15,434 nucleotides of DNA from Pleurotus djamor (lineage: Eukaryota; Basidiomycota; Agaricomycetes; Agaricales; Pleurotaceae): NCBI GenBank assembly GCA_029747585.1, contig JAPEVF010001014.1, positions 1-15,434 of the forward strand. Direction: 5' to 3'. The translations under genes were made by a program, and so were the position numbers. This document shows, in pieces, positions 1 through 9,581 of the stretch. Each line of letters starts with the position of its first letter. Position 1 is the stretch's first letter. Under the pieces are notes generated by a model. The model did no database searches, had not been told where the DNA came from, and saw only the letters and a list, made by a program, of their open reading frames with translations.

Positions 1-112
1 AAGACACTCAAACAGCTTTTGCTTGATGGTGCGGTCTCTCCATCTGAAGGACAGAAGATCGGAGAACTTTTGGGAGCATTTATCGCTAAAGTGCACGATT
101 CCANCAAACGAN
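1..112 (+). CDS. 5'-truncated reading frame, possibly end of a kinase-like (APH-type) gene
   Basis: Frame 1 is open from the first base and reads KTLKQLLLDGAVSPSEGQ, then an amphipathic stretch IGELLGAFIAKVHD. This pattern, a TLKxLLL block followed by a helix of the form xxGxxLGxFxAxxH, resembles the part of aminoglycoside-phosphotransferase/choline-kinase-like proteins just before the catalytic loop, but only about 35 residues are readable and the match is from memory of the pattern. The frame then runs into a tract of scattered N bases (104-171), so its continuation and end cannot be judged. The next gene starts at 200 on the same strand, so if this is a real gene its 3' part is missing or hidden by bad sequence. 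Weakly supported; it could be a chance open frame. Confidence 0.25.
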
Positions 113-171
113 NNCNAGNCTGNTCNNCNANTCANANANNNNANNCTGATCCCTTTGAGCGAATGAATTCN
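104..171. other. tract of ambiguous bases
   Basis: Roughly two dozen N bases are scattered, singly and in short runs, among called bases between 104 and 171. This is a low-quality consensus, not a sized scaffold gap. It sits directly upstream of the helicase start codon and prevents reading of its promoter and 5' leader. Another single N lies at 11732. Confidence 0.97.
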
Positions 172-199
172 TTTCACATCACCCACTTCCTCAGGCGTC

Positions 200-3100
200 A
201 TGGCCAACGTCTGTCCGACGCTACTTTCTTCCGGTGCTTGTACCAAAATTCCTTGCCCATTTCGACATGGCACCTTCTCCTGCGACGTTTGTCACCGCGT
301 ACTTGACTCTGAAGCAAACTACAAGAGTCACTGCAAAAGTCAGGAACACAAGAGGCGCGTCGCGGGACTCACCAACCTTTTCCGTTGTTCTGTGTGCAAC
401 GTGACTATGGCCCACGATTCTTGGGCGTCCCATATTAGGGGCTCATCCCATCTTAAACAGCACGGAGTCTCACAAGCGACAAAGCAACCCATTCCTCCAA
501 GTGATCAACCTGGGTACAAGTATTGTGAGACATGTAGTCTGCACATTTCACCCAACTTCTGGGCATCACATTCCAGAGGGCAGCGACATGCGCTTCGCTC
601 CAAGTTCTTCAACCATCAGTCGGTGTTAGAGAGGTCAGAACAGAACAAGGAAGGGCTGCAGGTCTCTGAGTCTCCTTCGTTCGATATCATCGAGCCTGCC
701 TTAGCCAAGGCCGGTGTTACAAAATCTATCGTTGTCACCAATACCAGCAAAACATCGTCTATTTGTCTAGCAGGAGCGCGATTCAGTTCTGTTGGGAAGA
801 AAGGAACGTCCCCGTAAGTTATACACTTTCTTCTCTGAAGCCCTTGTTCTAATTTCGATGCATGTAGTTTCTCTACCTCTGCCTCCAATCAGGACATCCC
901 CTACGGCAACCCTCTCACCATCCACATCACCTTTCGTCAAACAAATGGTGGGGTCTACGAAGACCGAGCGGAGCTGATCTTCGAGGATATCAAGACTAAG
1001 AAACGGTTCACTATCTCAAGACCGCTCTCTGCGGTAGTTGGACCGAAGGATGAATTGGCTCAGCTTGAGCCCACACAGCCATATGTGCCGCTCAAGAACC
1101 GGCGTCCTGTGGTACAGAGCGAAATCGTGGACGGAGTTCGCCCAGAGCCGCTCAAGATCATCCCGTATATCGGGAGACTCCCTCCCGCTCTGATTCCCAA
1201 ACCCTTGTCTGTGGCCCTTTCAACTGGGTCTCGGGAAGATATTATCAATCGCATTCGGGAGACGTATCTACCAGACGAGCTGGATGCGACGAATTATTCG
1301 AGCAACTTCAAGAATCTATTGTGGATCGAGGAGTACCGACAAAAGTGAGTGATGCCCAGTTCCGCGTTTGAAGATTCAGGCATCGCTCTGACCTTCGACC
1401 TCGATCTTAGACAGGACATGGATATGTTTGATATCTTGAACGCAACACTTACCCCACGTCGACCATACTTCGAGTACGTTTCTCAATTCATCTCGCTCGC
1501 TGGACTGGATCTGAACCATGATTGTAGTATAAAGGTTCCCGGCCTTGCGGAAAAACGCCCCAGCGTTCTAGTCGGTATGTAACGACCCTTTCGTCCCATT
1601 TTCTCGCAGTCTGACCGTAACACCAACTCAAGGGGACACGATATTGGTCCAAGAATCCTCCGCTCCGGATGGAAAGTGGTGGAGAGGCCCTGTCCATGAA
1701 GTCACATTGGATACGGTGTCACTTCGATTTGGATCCGGCTTCAAGCACAAACCTGGGACGACTTATCACGTCCGTTTCGAAATGAATCGATGCCCATTAA
1801 GAAGGTAGCACATGGCGTTGGGTCAGAAGCCGGACATCGAGCATATTACCTTCCCTGCAGACAGTACTCTAGCGACCGCGTCAAGTTCTCAACTCGACCT
1901 GGACTTCAAGAATCAGCTCATTGCTACTAACCCTGCGCAAGCTCGAGCCGTACGATCGATAGCATCTCTCCCTCCTGGCGCCGCGCCTTTCATCGTATTT
2001 GGACCGTGAGTTCAACGCACCTGTTCCTATCGCGCCACTACCCACTAAATCACTCGATCCGTAGACCAGGTACCGGAAAGACTGTGACCATCGTTGAAGC
2101 CATTCGTCAGGTCCTCATACATGACCCCGATGCTCACGTACTCGCTTGCGCACCGAGCAATTCCGCAGCTGATCTCATCGCCCTGCGCCTCCTTGACCTC
2201 GGGCCGGACGTGCTCTTCCGTTTGTACGCCCCTTCGCGATTCAAGAACCAAGTCCCCGAAGCGCTGCTCCCGTATACCCGTCGTACGCCAAATGATCGAC
2301 ATTTCGGCGTTCCTACATGTGAAGCGGTGGCTAACTTCAAGGTCATCGTATCGACGTGCATCTCTGCGTCTATTCTATCTGGGATTGGTATCAAGCAAGG
2401 GCATTATCGGTATATCTTCATCGACGAGGCAGGGCATGCGACGGAACCCGAGACGATGGTTTCTATCCGAACCTTGTCTGATAAGAATACGAATGTCGTC
2501 CTCTCTGGAGACCCGAAGCAGCTCGGGCCGATCATTCGGTCCGCTATAGCGCAGGAGTTCAAGCTCACCGTGAGCTTCATTGAGCGTCTCATGGACCGTG
2601 AGCTCTACGCGTTGACCAATCCATGGCCTTGAAATCTCTGGATAGCACGGTAAAGGTTGGCAGTGTAGAGGAATTCCAAGGGCAGGTTCGATCAAATTCT
2701 TCTGCTCAGATGACGTTTTCGCTCATGTCTACGTCCTCCTTCTAGGAACGAAAGGCTATCATCGTGTCAACGATCAGAAGCAGCAGCGACTTCTTGGAGT
2801 ACGATCTCCGCCACACATTGGGCTTCGTAGCCAATCCTCGCCGCTTCAATGGTTTGTCAATATTCTCATGGCATTCCGTTCATGATTCACGAACTATCCA
2901 TTCTATTAGTCGCGGTCACGCGAGCCAAGGCCTTGCTCATCGTCGTAGGCGATCCCGCCGTCCTTTCTCTCGACCCATTGTGGAGAAATTTCTTGAACTA
3001 TGTCCACCTTAACAACGGCTGGAAAGGTCCGCCACCGACTTGGGATACGAGCGAGCCTGTTGACGAGGCTGGACGGTATGACGAACAAGTCAGGCAGACG

Positions 3101-3211
3101 GTGCTTGATGAGATGAGTAGTTTCGCTGAAAGGATAGGAGAGCCCGTCGATAGTAACGTTGATGAGCTCGAAGCAGGGGTGGACAAACCTTGGGCTGCCT
3201 CATCGGACTAA
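200..3211 (+). pseudogene. zinc-finger SDE3/MOV10-like SF1 RNA helicase, apparently disrupted
   Basis: Superfamily 1B helicase of the SDE3/MOV10/Armitage type, a family acting in RNA silencing. Exons read as 200-813, 868-1344, 1411-1473, 1528-1574, 1633-2005, 2065-2685, 2746-2851 and 2910-3211, all GT...AG. The N-terminus carries a CCCH-like finger (C5, C14, C19, H23) and three C2H2 fingers with an HX5H ending (C28/C31/H44/H50; C63/C66/H78/H84; C109/C112/H124/H130). Helicase motifs follow: GPPGTGKT across the 2006-2064 intron, IDEAG near 2422, GDPKQLGP near 2507, VGSVEEFQGQER across the 2686-2745 intron, and VAVTRAKALLIVVGDP from 2910. Two lesions: an in-frame TAG at 1806-1808 just after PLRR, and loss of roughly 100-130 residues (motif IV region) near 2605-2623 with a shift from frame 2 to frame 1. 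Family identity is firm. Whether the lesions are biological or assembly errors is open. Confidence 0.85.
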
Positions 3212-3362
3212 CGGTGGTCTTCGCGCATGTAAACTTCACGTATCTCATATTTTTCCGTACTATAACTTTGAGTATCTTGTTCTCCAAGTTTGTCGCCACA
3301 GATCAGGGAACTGGTCTTCACGTGATAGCAATGTTGCAACGTGAAGGTCGCGTTTGTTGACC

Positions 3363-3554
3363 ATGAACCACCACGCCATCGTCTCTCCTGACTTCCTCGG
3401 AGCACTTTTCGAGCACATCCCTGAGGAAAGCTATCAAATATGCGCGTTAGTATGCAAGGATTGGTCCAACCTCATCATGGATATTATATGGGCCGAAGTT
3501 GACGTGAAACCATTGTTTCAATTACTGGCCCCCCTCTCCTGGGATACGCCGTAG
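3363..3554 (+). pseudogene. F-box protein, N-terminal fragment
   Basis: From the ATG at 3363 the frame encodes 63 residues with an F-box-like core: LGALFEHIPEESYQICALVC, then KDWSNLIMDIIWAEVD and LFQLLAPLS. The pattern of a helix, then C-x-L-V-C-K-x-W and a later I-W-x-E-V-D, is typical of the many basidiomycete F-box proteins, which link substrates to SCF ubiquitin ligases through Skp1. Those proteins normally continue for several hundred residues of repeats or unknown sequence. Here the match stops at LAPLS (about 3539) and the frame ends at TAG 3552-3554 inside the 3' end of the opposite-strand HMG-CoA synthase gene. The C-terminal part is therefore missing, and nothing resembling it is seen nearby. 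Confidence 0.65.
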
Positions 3555-4894
3555 AGGGAGCCAGTGTACATGTTACCAAGGCGCTTTGAGCAAGCCATGG
3601 CAGGGTCGGTCTTTTGTTGGAAAGACTTCTTGGAGGCAGCGATGAAGGTCTTCTCGACATCCTTGTTGGACAAGGACTCTTTTTGTGAGGCAGAGAGGAA
3701 GGCATCACGGTTGGGGACATCGGCGAAACGAGGGGCATCGGGGTTCGAACGGAAATCGTTGAAGAGCATGCGGCCATGTCCCTTCACGGCTTGCTTGCCG
3801 TATGGGCTGTGGAAGAGGGCATAGTCGACGGATTCAAGAGAGAAGGCAGCCTTGGGGTCTGCTGGCTTCTCGCCAGCGGGGGCAGAGGTAAGACCGTTAA
3901 GCTGAGCGAGCTTGAGAGCCCGGGCAGTCTTCTCGCGGTAACGCGAGTAAGCCTCATCGAGAGCGGCGATATAGGTGACAACCGACACGGGGCCATCAAC
4001 CTCCGGATATTCGGAGGAGAGGTTGGGCTTGTAGAAGTCGTATGTGTTGGCCATGTGTGTTCCATGGATAGCTAAACAGCAACATCGTAGCGTGAGCAAA
4101 ACATTCCGGAAATGGAGAACAGAAGGTTAACGGTGAGATCGGATGACCGAATATTACGAGGGGGTGGTAATGATGGCAAAACCGGGTAAATAACTCACGT
4201 TCGAACACAATTGGTGCGTTGGGGCCGATAAGCATGGCACAAGCGCCAGCACCACCAGCTGGACGAGCAGCGCCTTCAGCGTAGACAGCGATATCACCGG
4301 CAACGACAATAGCATTACGACCATCCCAGGAGGTCGATTCGATCCAGTTCACAGCGTTGAACAGGGCAGCAGTGGAGCCGTAGCAAGCGTTCTTGGAGTC
4401 GATACCCTCAATGTCGAAGTTACCAGACTCGGCAAACAAGTCCATGAGGTGGGTCTTGACAGACTTGGACTTGTCGATGATGGTTTCAGTTCCAACATCA
4501 ATGCGCCCAATGGACATGGGGTCGATGTTGAACTTTTGGAGAAGACCGTCGACAGCTAAGGGCTGGACTTAGCATGTGACGAGAACATCACAGAAAGATG
4601 AGTACGTACCGTTCAAGGCAAAGGAGTTGATGTCTTCACGGTCATCTGGCCAGGCCATGTATTCCTGACCAAGACCAATGGTGTACTTGCCCTTGGAAAC
4701 ACCGTCGAAGACTTCCAAGTCAGACTCAGAAATGCACTAGAAGGATCGTGTCAAGGTAAGCCCATCGTACGAGGAGAAAAAAGACGCGTTCGTACTCTCT
4801 TGGGGAAGTAGACCTCCATGGCGAGGATACCGACATCCTTGGGGCGGGGGATGTCGACGTTGGCGACGTGGGTGGCAACGATGGGGATGGTCAT
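3518..4894 (-). CDS. ERG13: hydroxymethylglutaryl-CoA synthase, C-terminally truncated
   Basis: Makes HMG-CoA from acetyl-CoA and acetoacetyl-CoA, the entry step of the mevalonate and ergosterol pathway. Exons on the minus strand: 4894-4796, 4736-4610, 4555-4199 and 4071-3518; introns are 59, 54 and 127 bp. The start [20 protein letters not shown] follows a TATA box by about 90 bp. Catalytic residues are present by alignment to the family: Glu99 ([13 protein letters not shown]), the nucleophile Cys133 ([14 protein letters not shown]) and His282 (ALFHSPYGK). The 378-residue product matches the family up to [10 protein letters not shown] (residue 369) and then ends in nine unrelated residues and TGA. 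Full-length synthases are about 450-520 residues, so roughly the last 100, including the glycine-rich FSYGSG segment, are gone. The break coincides with that of the F-box fragment. A truncated protein is unlikely to be a normal enzyme. Confidence 0.92.
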
Positions 4895-4983
4895 TTTTGC
4901 GGGAAAGATGGAGATGGTGGTGGTCAAGAAACAAGAAGAGTCTGGAGGGGGAGTAAGGAACGACGAGGCAGAAGGCGAACGAG

Positions 4984-4990
4984 TTATATA
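4984..4990 (-). promoter_or_regulatory. TATA box of HMG-CoA synthase
   Basis: TATATAA on the minus strand, about 90 bp upstream of the synthase ATG at 4894. It is the best TATA match in the upstream region and is correctly oriented. Confidence 0.55.
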
Positions 4991-5054
4991 GGAATACGCG
5001 AAATGATATGGTGCCAAAAAATATTAATCCGGAAAATAATTAATTTCAAAAGGA

Positions 5055-5064
5055 GTGGTACGAT
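5055..5064 (-). promoter_or_regulatory. candidate sterol response element of HMG-CoA synthase
   Basis: The minus strand reads ATCGTACCAC about 160-170 bp upstream of the ATG. From memory, ATCGTACCAT is a sterol response element bound by the fungal SREBP homologue Sre1 in fission yeast; this site differs at one base in ten. HMG-CoA synthase is a standard SREBP target in animals and fungi, so the place fits. No binding evidence exists here, and a single ten-base near match could be chance. Confidence 0.4.
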
Positions 5065-5099
5065 TTGGGGGTTATCAGAGCCTCCGAGCGCGGCTTTTG

Positions 5100-5106
5100 A
5101 TTGGCT
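5100..5106 (-). promoter_or_regulatory. CCAAT box of HMG-CoA synthase
   Basis: AGCCAAT on the minus strand, about 210 bp upstream of the ATG and about 40 bp upstream of the candidate sterol element. CCAAT boxes are bound by the HAP/NF-Y complex, which often works together with SREBP at sterol genes. The pairing and spacing are consistent with that, but this is inference. Confidence 0.45.
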
Positions 5107-5109
5107 GCG

Positions 5110-6950
5110 TCGCATAATCTCTCCTCATTTCCAAAAATCCCTTTTTCTTTTCTTCCTCAGGTCTGAGACATGCCCTTGATTTCATACTTATTACATGCGA
5201 ACACGCTCGTTGCATCGTTCGATGTTGAACACGAAATATCACGAAAGACAACGACCACAGAATTTATGATAAACATCATCAGGCCAAACTGAAAATTCTG
5301 CCGCTTAGGTAGCCTGCGAAGAGATGCATAACAGCACCCATGCGTCCCATGGGGCACACATGAAGGCTACGTGTATATCACCGTCGTAAAATCACTCGTC
5401 GTTGCCATCTTATCATCTTACTCCAGGGATTTGTCGAGCCGTATCTCCATCCTCTGGACACTAGCGTTGGGACAATGCGTACCCCAATAGCCACTTGACG
5501 CCACTCTTCTGTTGTTCGGTGCAACTCTGAACTTCCAAGTTGTGCTAGCAGTAGAAGCGACGAAGTATGTGATCGGGGATAACCCCCACGTGGAGCCTTC
5601 GAACGATCATAGACGTATCTCATCAGGTGCAGTCGCTCAGGCTTCATAAAACGTTGTGAGACGGCTAGAAATCATTGGTCTTTAACTATTTCTCCAGCTT
5701 TTGAGTTTGACATGCTGACGTATAATTCTTGCAGACCAGAGTGCACGCGGACACCGCACGGTGGTCTTGACCCTTCCAAGCGGTTTCTCTTTGCACGAGG
5801 ACACGTTACTAGTACCAACGAAGGTACACAATTTCGAACATCGTGTTCAAGTTCAAGGTATCATAACTTTGAGTTTGTAATCGCCGGTCTACAGCGCTTT
5901 TCGCCGGCCATCACGAGGCTGGCCATCTCAATCTCCACCAGGATAGCTTGGCTTCTCGACTACTTAATGCTTCTTGGGCGGCCCAGGGTGGTCCTTCTAC
6001 TTTGGCTACTTCACCTCGGCCGAGTCTGATACGCATCATATACAACATATGCAACTTACTTATAACCAGCGCCCTTTTCCTCGGTGGTCCACTCTACTCC
6101 TGAATATCAAAGTCTCCACTTGTGGCGGCTCGAACCTGTGGGTATCTAGAACTCGAGTCACACAGAGTACCATGTTATCGAGTCCTGCTTCAAACTGCGC
6201 TCAGTCTTTCCCCCGAATCTACTTATCAAAAGGGACTTGTTCATCTACTCTGAGTACGTCTCCGACTTACCACCATCCTATCACTTCCTTCCCTGGATGC
6301 AATAATCTTCGTCTATGTTGTCCGACTTTCCTTCAATTTTTACGCGTTCTAATTATCCATTCTTTGCTCGTCGTCATATACACCGCCTTAGCACGTCACG
6401 CGTCTACAGAACCTTCGCTGAACTTTCGATGATCAGTATCAGATGTAATGACTTCGGTCGAGCTACCGTGCCTTGCATTTATGGATTGCAATGCAATTGC
6501 AACCCTTCGTGCTCACATCGTTCCTCGCTTTTCATTTAACAGCCACCATATCTTGCGCTTCATCCGTACGCGCGGATCAGTTTGTAACAAAGCCTCTCTT
6601 GACGACGCCGTAACTGGGCTGTATCAGCATCTATCTTCAGGAGTAACTACAACTCTCCATGGAATGCTGGTTCCTTACGGCGTTCCCTCGCAAAACGAAT
6701 GACATGCTGCACCCAGAGAAGCCAATCACTCTTCGAGCTTCGCTCCAGCGTCCAATGCTTAAATTGTTTCTTCAATTGACCAGTTGTCCTTATTCGCTTT
6801 CCTGCGTCGACACTTGAGGTACCCGCTCAATCCGATAACCTCAGTCGAATTCACCACCTGATCTCTCGGAGCCGTCTACCGCACCGAGTGCTCATGTCTA
6901 GATCATGATACAAGTCGAGGTCAAACATACACCCACAGCCATCCTTTCAG
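5110..6950. other. long stretch without a recognisable gene
   Basis: About 1.8 kb between the HMG-CoA synthase promoter and the first membrane-protein gene. Several open frames exist (for example 5712-6029, 5974-6432 and 6448-6702 on the plus strand, 5378-5647 on the minus strand), but none shows a motif, a signal peptide or splice borders that link frames into a credible gene. A coding-like stretch without an obvious start lies at about 5900-6090 and another at about 6150-6305; both are unrecognised. No tRNA, inverted repeats of transposon ends or long tandem repeats were seen by eye. It may hold decayed genes. Confidence 0.5.
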
Positions 6951-6958
6951 ATAGCACA

Positions 6959-6964
6959 TATAAG
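6959..6964 (+). promoter_or_regulatory. TATA box of class I membrane-protein gene
   Basis: TATAAG in the context CATATAAGTATC, 35 bp before the ATG at 6999. The second class I gene has the same hexamer upstream at 14182-14187. Confidence 0.5.
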
Positions 6965-6998
6965 TATCTCGCTTAGCGCTACTGTGGTCTCGTTCGGT

Positions 6999-8097
6999 AT
7001 GACTATGCCATTCGCGCGGAGATGGCTCACCTCTGTCTTGCTTTTCGCACCACTCTTTAACGCCCGCTTGCATCGTCGTGCCGGTATGCACAACGTGACG
7101 ATAGACGACGAAACAGGGGATGAGGCTAGTCACGTCCTTCCTGTCTATACACCCACGACTTGGGCTCAAGGCTCTAGATGCCCCAAATGCTACCCGTTCG
7201 ATGCGTCCCAGAGCCATGGTGGGACTTGGCACGACTACACGTGGATGCCAACAAGTAACGTCCCGGAAGGTAGTGTTGAGTTTAGCTTCTCAGGTATGCA
7301 TTTGAGCTCTAACTCGAACAAGTATCATACTAATCCGTCACTACCCATCCGTCATCTTCACATAACCATAGGCGTTTCCATTTATCTCTTCTTCAGCATC
7401 GTCAACCATCTACCCGAATACTTTTACTGGAAAGCTGACTATGTCATCTACATCGATGGGAACTATGTTTTCAATTACGTCCACCAACCAGACCCCCAAG
7501 ATGCAAGGGAGGTTCTCTATCAATTTTTGATATATGCGAACGAGACACTGGACAATCGAAATCATACGCTCAAGCTCCAGGCCAATCCAAACTCTGTCGA
7601 ACCCATCCTACTCCTCTTCGACTATGCCGAGTATACGATGTTGTAGGTCTAAATCATTGTTGAATGAAATTTGATAGTTTACATCACATTCTTGTCGCAG
7701 GTCCGATGACCCCGGCGAAGAAATCACACATACTGAAGCTGTGCCAGCCGCTACCACCTCTGCTGCGAAGACTCATTTAAGTATCCCCTCCAGGAGTACA
7801 AAGAGCCATCACGTACTGGCTTCCACCACACCTCCCTCAGTGACTTCACCATCATCAACCACTGACGCAGCCTTACCCCAGCCCCCGGACGAAGCTGATC
7901 CAACTACAAAGCAAACCTTCAACGTGGCAGCCATCATCGCCGGAACACTTGGTGGAATTTCCTTCCTGATGTTCGTCGCGATCGTCTATATTCTGGTGCG
8001 ACCTTATTGCTATGTTTGGGAGAATGTGTTTTGTAGAGTGGTTCGTGACAAAGAATCTGCGGAGGTTGGGGACTCTGAGTCGGTGTATTCTCAGTAG
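6999..8097 (+). CDS. class I single-pass membrane protein with CxxC ectodomain
   Basis: Predicted type I membrane protein of 320 residues from three exons (6999-7293, 7372-7642, 7701-8097), whose lengths sum to whole codons. Order: hydrophobic signal peptide (about 1-24), NVTIDD (32-37, with an N-glycosylation sequon), WAQGSRCPKC (55-64, CxxC), GTWHD (75-79), a beta-rich region ending ILLLFDYAEYT, a Ser/Thr/Pro-rich stalk (about 200-260), one transmembrane helix (264-288, VAAIIAGTLGGISFLMFVAI) and a short tail ending in SVYSQ. The ectodomain resembles the beta-sandwich, possibly carbohydrate-binding, extracellular domains found in many agaricomycete membrane proteins; that is inference. Intron positions match those of the three other copies in the window. 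The alternative start at 7005 is in frame. Intron 1 (78 bp) has no stop and keeps frame, so retention is possible. Ligand and function unknown. Confidence 0.85.
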
Positions 8098-8249
8098 CCT
8101 CTTGATAATGCTTACGGACTTTGAGAAGCATCCAACGGTCTGACGCGCGGGACGATGGGCATTGAATACCGTTCCTATGTGTGTTCATTCACGTATACTC
8201 TACCCAAGCCGGATCCTGGACCAGTGATGCCCAGATTTTCCCCAGTTTA

Positions 8250-8647
8250 AAGCCATCTCAATAGTCCCTGTAATCATCGGGGCTATTTTTGGAGGAGTAA
8301 TTGTCTTGCTGGTTTGCGGTGCCATTCTTTTTTGTTGCCTCCGCTTGAAACGTGGACGCAACGCCTCTTTGTACCCGTACCCGAAGGAGATCTTGCCTCG
8401 GCCAAGCTTCCGTGCAACTGCTGCACAGCGATGCTAGTCCAACTGAGAGAGCAAAGTTTGGACTAGGATTTGACGCTTCCACTAGGGGGACTCTAATAAG
8501 TAGACCACAGGCATCAGGTCTACTACCCGGTAATCTGACGATTCAGAAATGGAGGGAGGAAGGTGGAAGTGGGAATCGGAGAGAGACAGCTAGAGGAGTT
8601 CGCATTTACACGAGGACTTACCTCCCTACTATGGGTCAGCAGAATAG
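8250..8647 (+). pseudogene. class II remnant: transmembrane segment and tail only
   Basis: Decayed copy of the 3' part of the class II gene at 9647-10979. Frame 2 reads VIIGAIFGGVIVLLVCGAIL followed by FCCLRLKRGRNASLYPYPKE and LPRPSFRATAAQ, matching the intact copy's VIIGATLGGMIVFLVCGAIL, LYPYTKE and PWPTFRPAA. It then meets a TAG. The match continues in frame 0 (DASPTERAKFGLGF) and shifts back to frame 2 for the last residues, EDLPPYYGSAE, before TAG at 8645-8647. At least two frameshifts separate the blocks, and no signal peptide or ectodomain lies upstream, since the class I gene ends at 8097. The C-terminal PPxY is still recognisable as PPYY. Confidence 0.8.
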
Positions 8648-8689
8648 ACTAGTAGCTTCCCACCTCAATTTACTCTATACTTTCAAGAC

Positions 8690-9003
8690 TTCCCTGGGTA
8701 TCAGACTCATCGACCTTCGACCATCACCTCGACCCCCCTATCTCAGTCTCCTGATGAACCACTGGAATCATCCCAACACAGGACATCCCTTCAACGTAGC
8801 AGCCATCATTGGTGGGACACTGAGTGGGATCATTTCCTGATGCTCGTCGCGATAATTTACAATCTGGTAGGACCTTATTTCCCTGTTCGGAAAATCTATT
8901 TCGCCCAGTTGTTCGTGGAAAAGAATCTGGGGAGGCGGAGACTTGGGTCACGTCTTCTAAATCAGTGTATAGCCAGTATGATCCCGACTCTGTAGTATTG
9001 TAG
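8690..9003 (+). pseudogene. class I remnant: stalk, transmembrane segment and tail only
   Basis: Decayed copy of the last exon of the class I gene at 6999-8097. HPFNVAAIIGGTLSGIIS matches its TFNVAAIIAGTLGGISF, then a small deletion shifts the frame at a TGA (about 8838) and the match goes on as LMLVAIIYNLVGPYFPVRK. The tail block SVYSQ is kept near 8962, followed by an extra YDPDSVVL before TAG at 9001-9003. No ectodomain is present: the preceding class II remnant ends only about 40 bp upstream. It is more similar at DNA level to the remnant at 11150-11310 than to the intact class I gene. Confidence 0.75.
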
Positions 9004-9530
9004 AGCCAGGTTAATAGACCAAATCTGATGCGTGTAGCTGAAAAGATACCAGCGTGTACAGCCTTATGTTGATCGTCTACTAGGATAGGTCGGCGGTTCG
9101 AGCGTGTTGAACTTGAAAATGTCTTCATCTAGGCTTTCCCCAGGCCTTTCCTTGCTCGAACGGTTTATCCCGTCAACCGCGGCTCCTGTTGATGTATGTC
9201 AGTCATCCAGGTCTGCGAAGTTCAATCCAAGGAAGTATCGTCCATCTGGGGTTGACTCAAGTAATCTCAATCGATCGCGAAGCGGCCAAACATACTCTAC
9301 ATCTGCATAAGTGCGATTCGACAAAAACTCGCGCGATTCACCACCTTGACATCTCCTTCTAGCCATGAATCCTGTCCGATGTCATTGTTCTACGTCCACA
9401 TCATAGTGTTGAGCGCGCGGCGATTGATTCTCTATCTGATTTCTTCATACCCTTATTCGCTAGCAGGTTGACGTCTTGACCGTTACATCATGGGGGGTTT
9501 GCTCTGATGACCAGCGAAGTTGAACAAGTT
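9004..9530. other. spacer without a recognisable gene
   Basis: About 0.5 kb between the class I remnant and the promoter of the next class II gene. An open frame at 9104-9310 encodes a Ser/Arg-rich peptide with no known motif and is probably chance. Nothing else was recognised. Confidence 0.5.
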
Positions 9531-9581
9531 GATGCATGATGCTTCTGAGTACGCCCTATTGTAACTGAATGAAAACACATT

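Noticed and set aside
1805..1826. A GT...AG pair that would splice out the TAG in the helicase
   Set aside because: The resulting intron would be 22 bp, far below the size of any other intron here, and it lacks a branch point.
2094..2549. A 151-residue open frame overlapping the helicase
   Set aside because: It is a different frame over the region encoding helicase motifs I to III. Only the frame starting at 2066 gives the motifs GTGKT, DEAG and GDPKQLGP.
2611..2655. A possible intron joining the two helicase frames at the motif III/V break
   Set aside because: Borders GTTGAC...AAAG are poor and joining them yields a stop after a few codons in the wrong frame. It also cannot supply the missing motif IV region.
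3776..4075. Plus-strand open frame of 99 residues over the synthase
   Set aside because: Antisense shadow of synthase exon 4; no motif of its own, while the minus strand gives the catalytic His segment.
8352..8840. A 162-residue open frame on the plus strand
   Set aside because: It is a chance fusion: it reads the class II remnant partly out of frame and then runs into the class I remnant. No start context or signal peptide; homology shows two separate decayed copies.
9088..9105. GGTTCGAGC resembling a tRNA T-arm
   Set aside because: No matching acceptor stem, D-arm or anticodon stem could be laid out around it.
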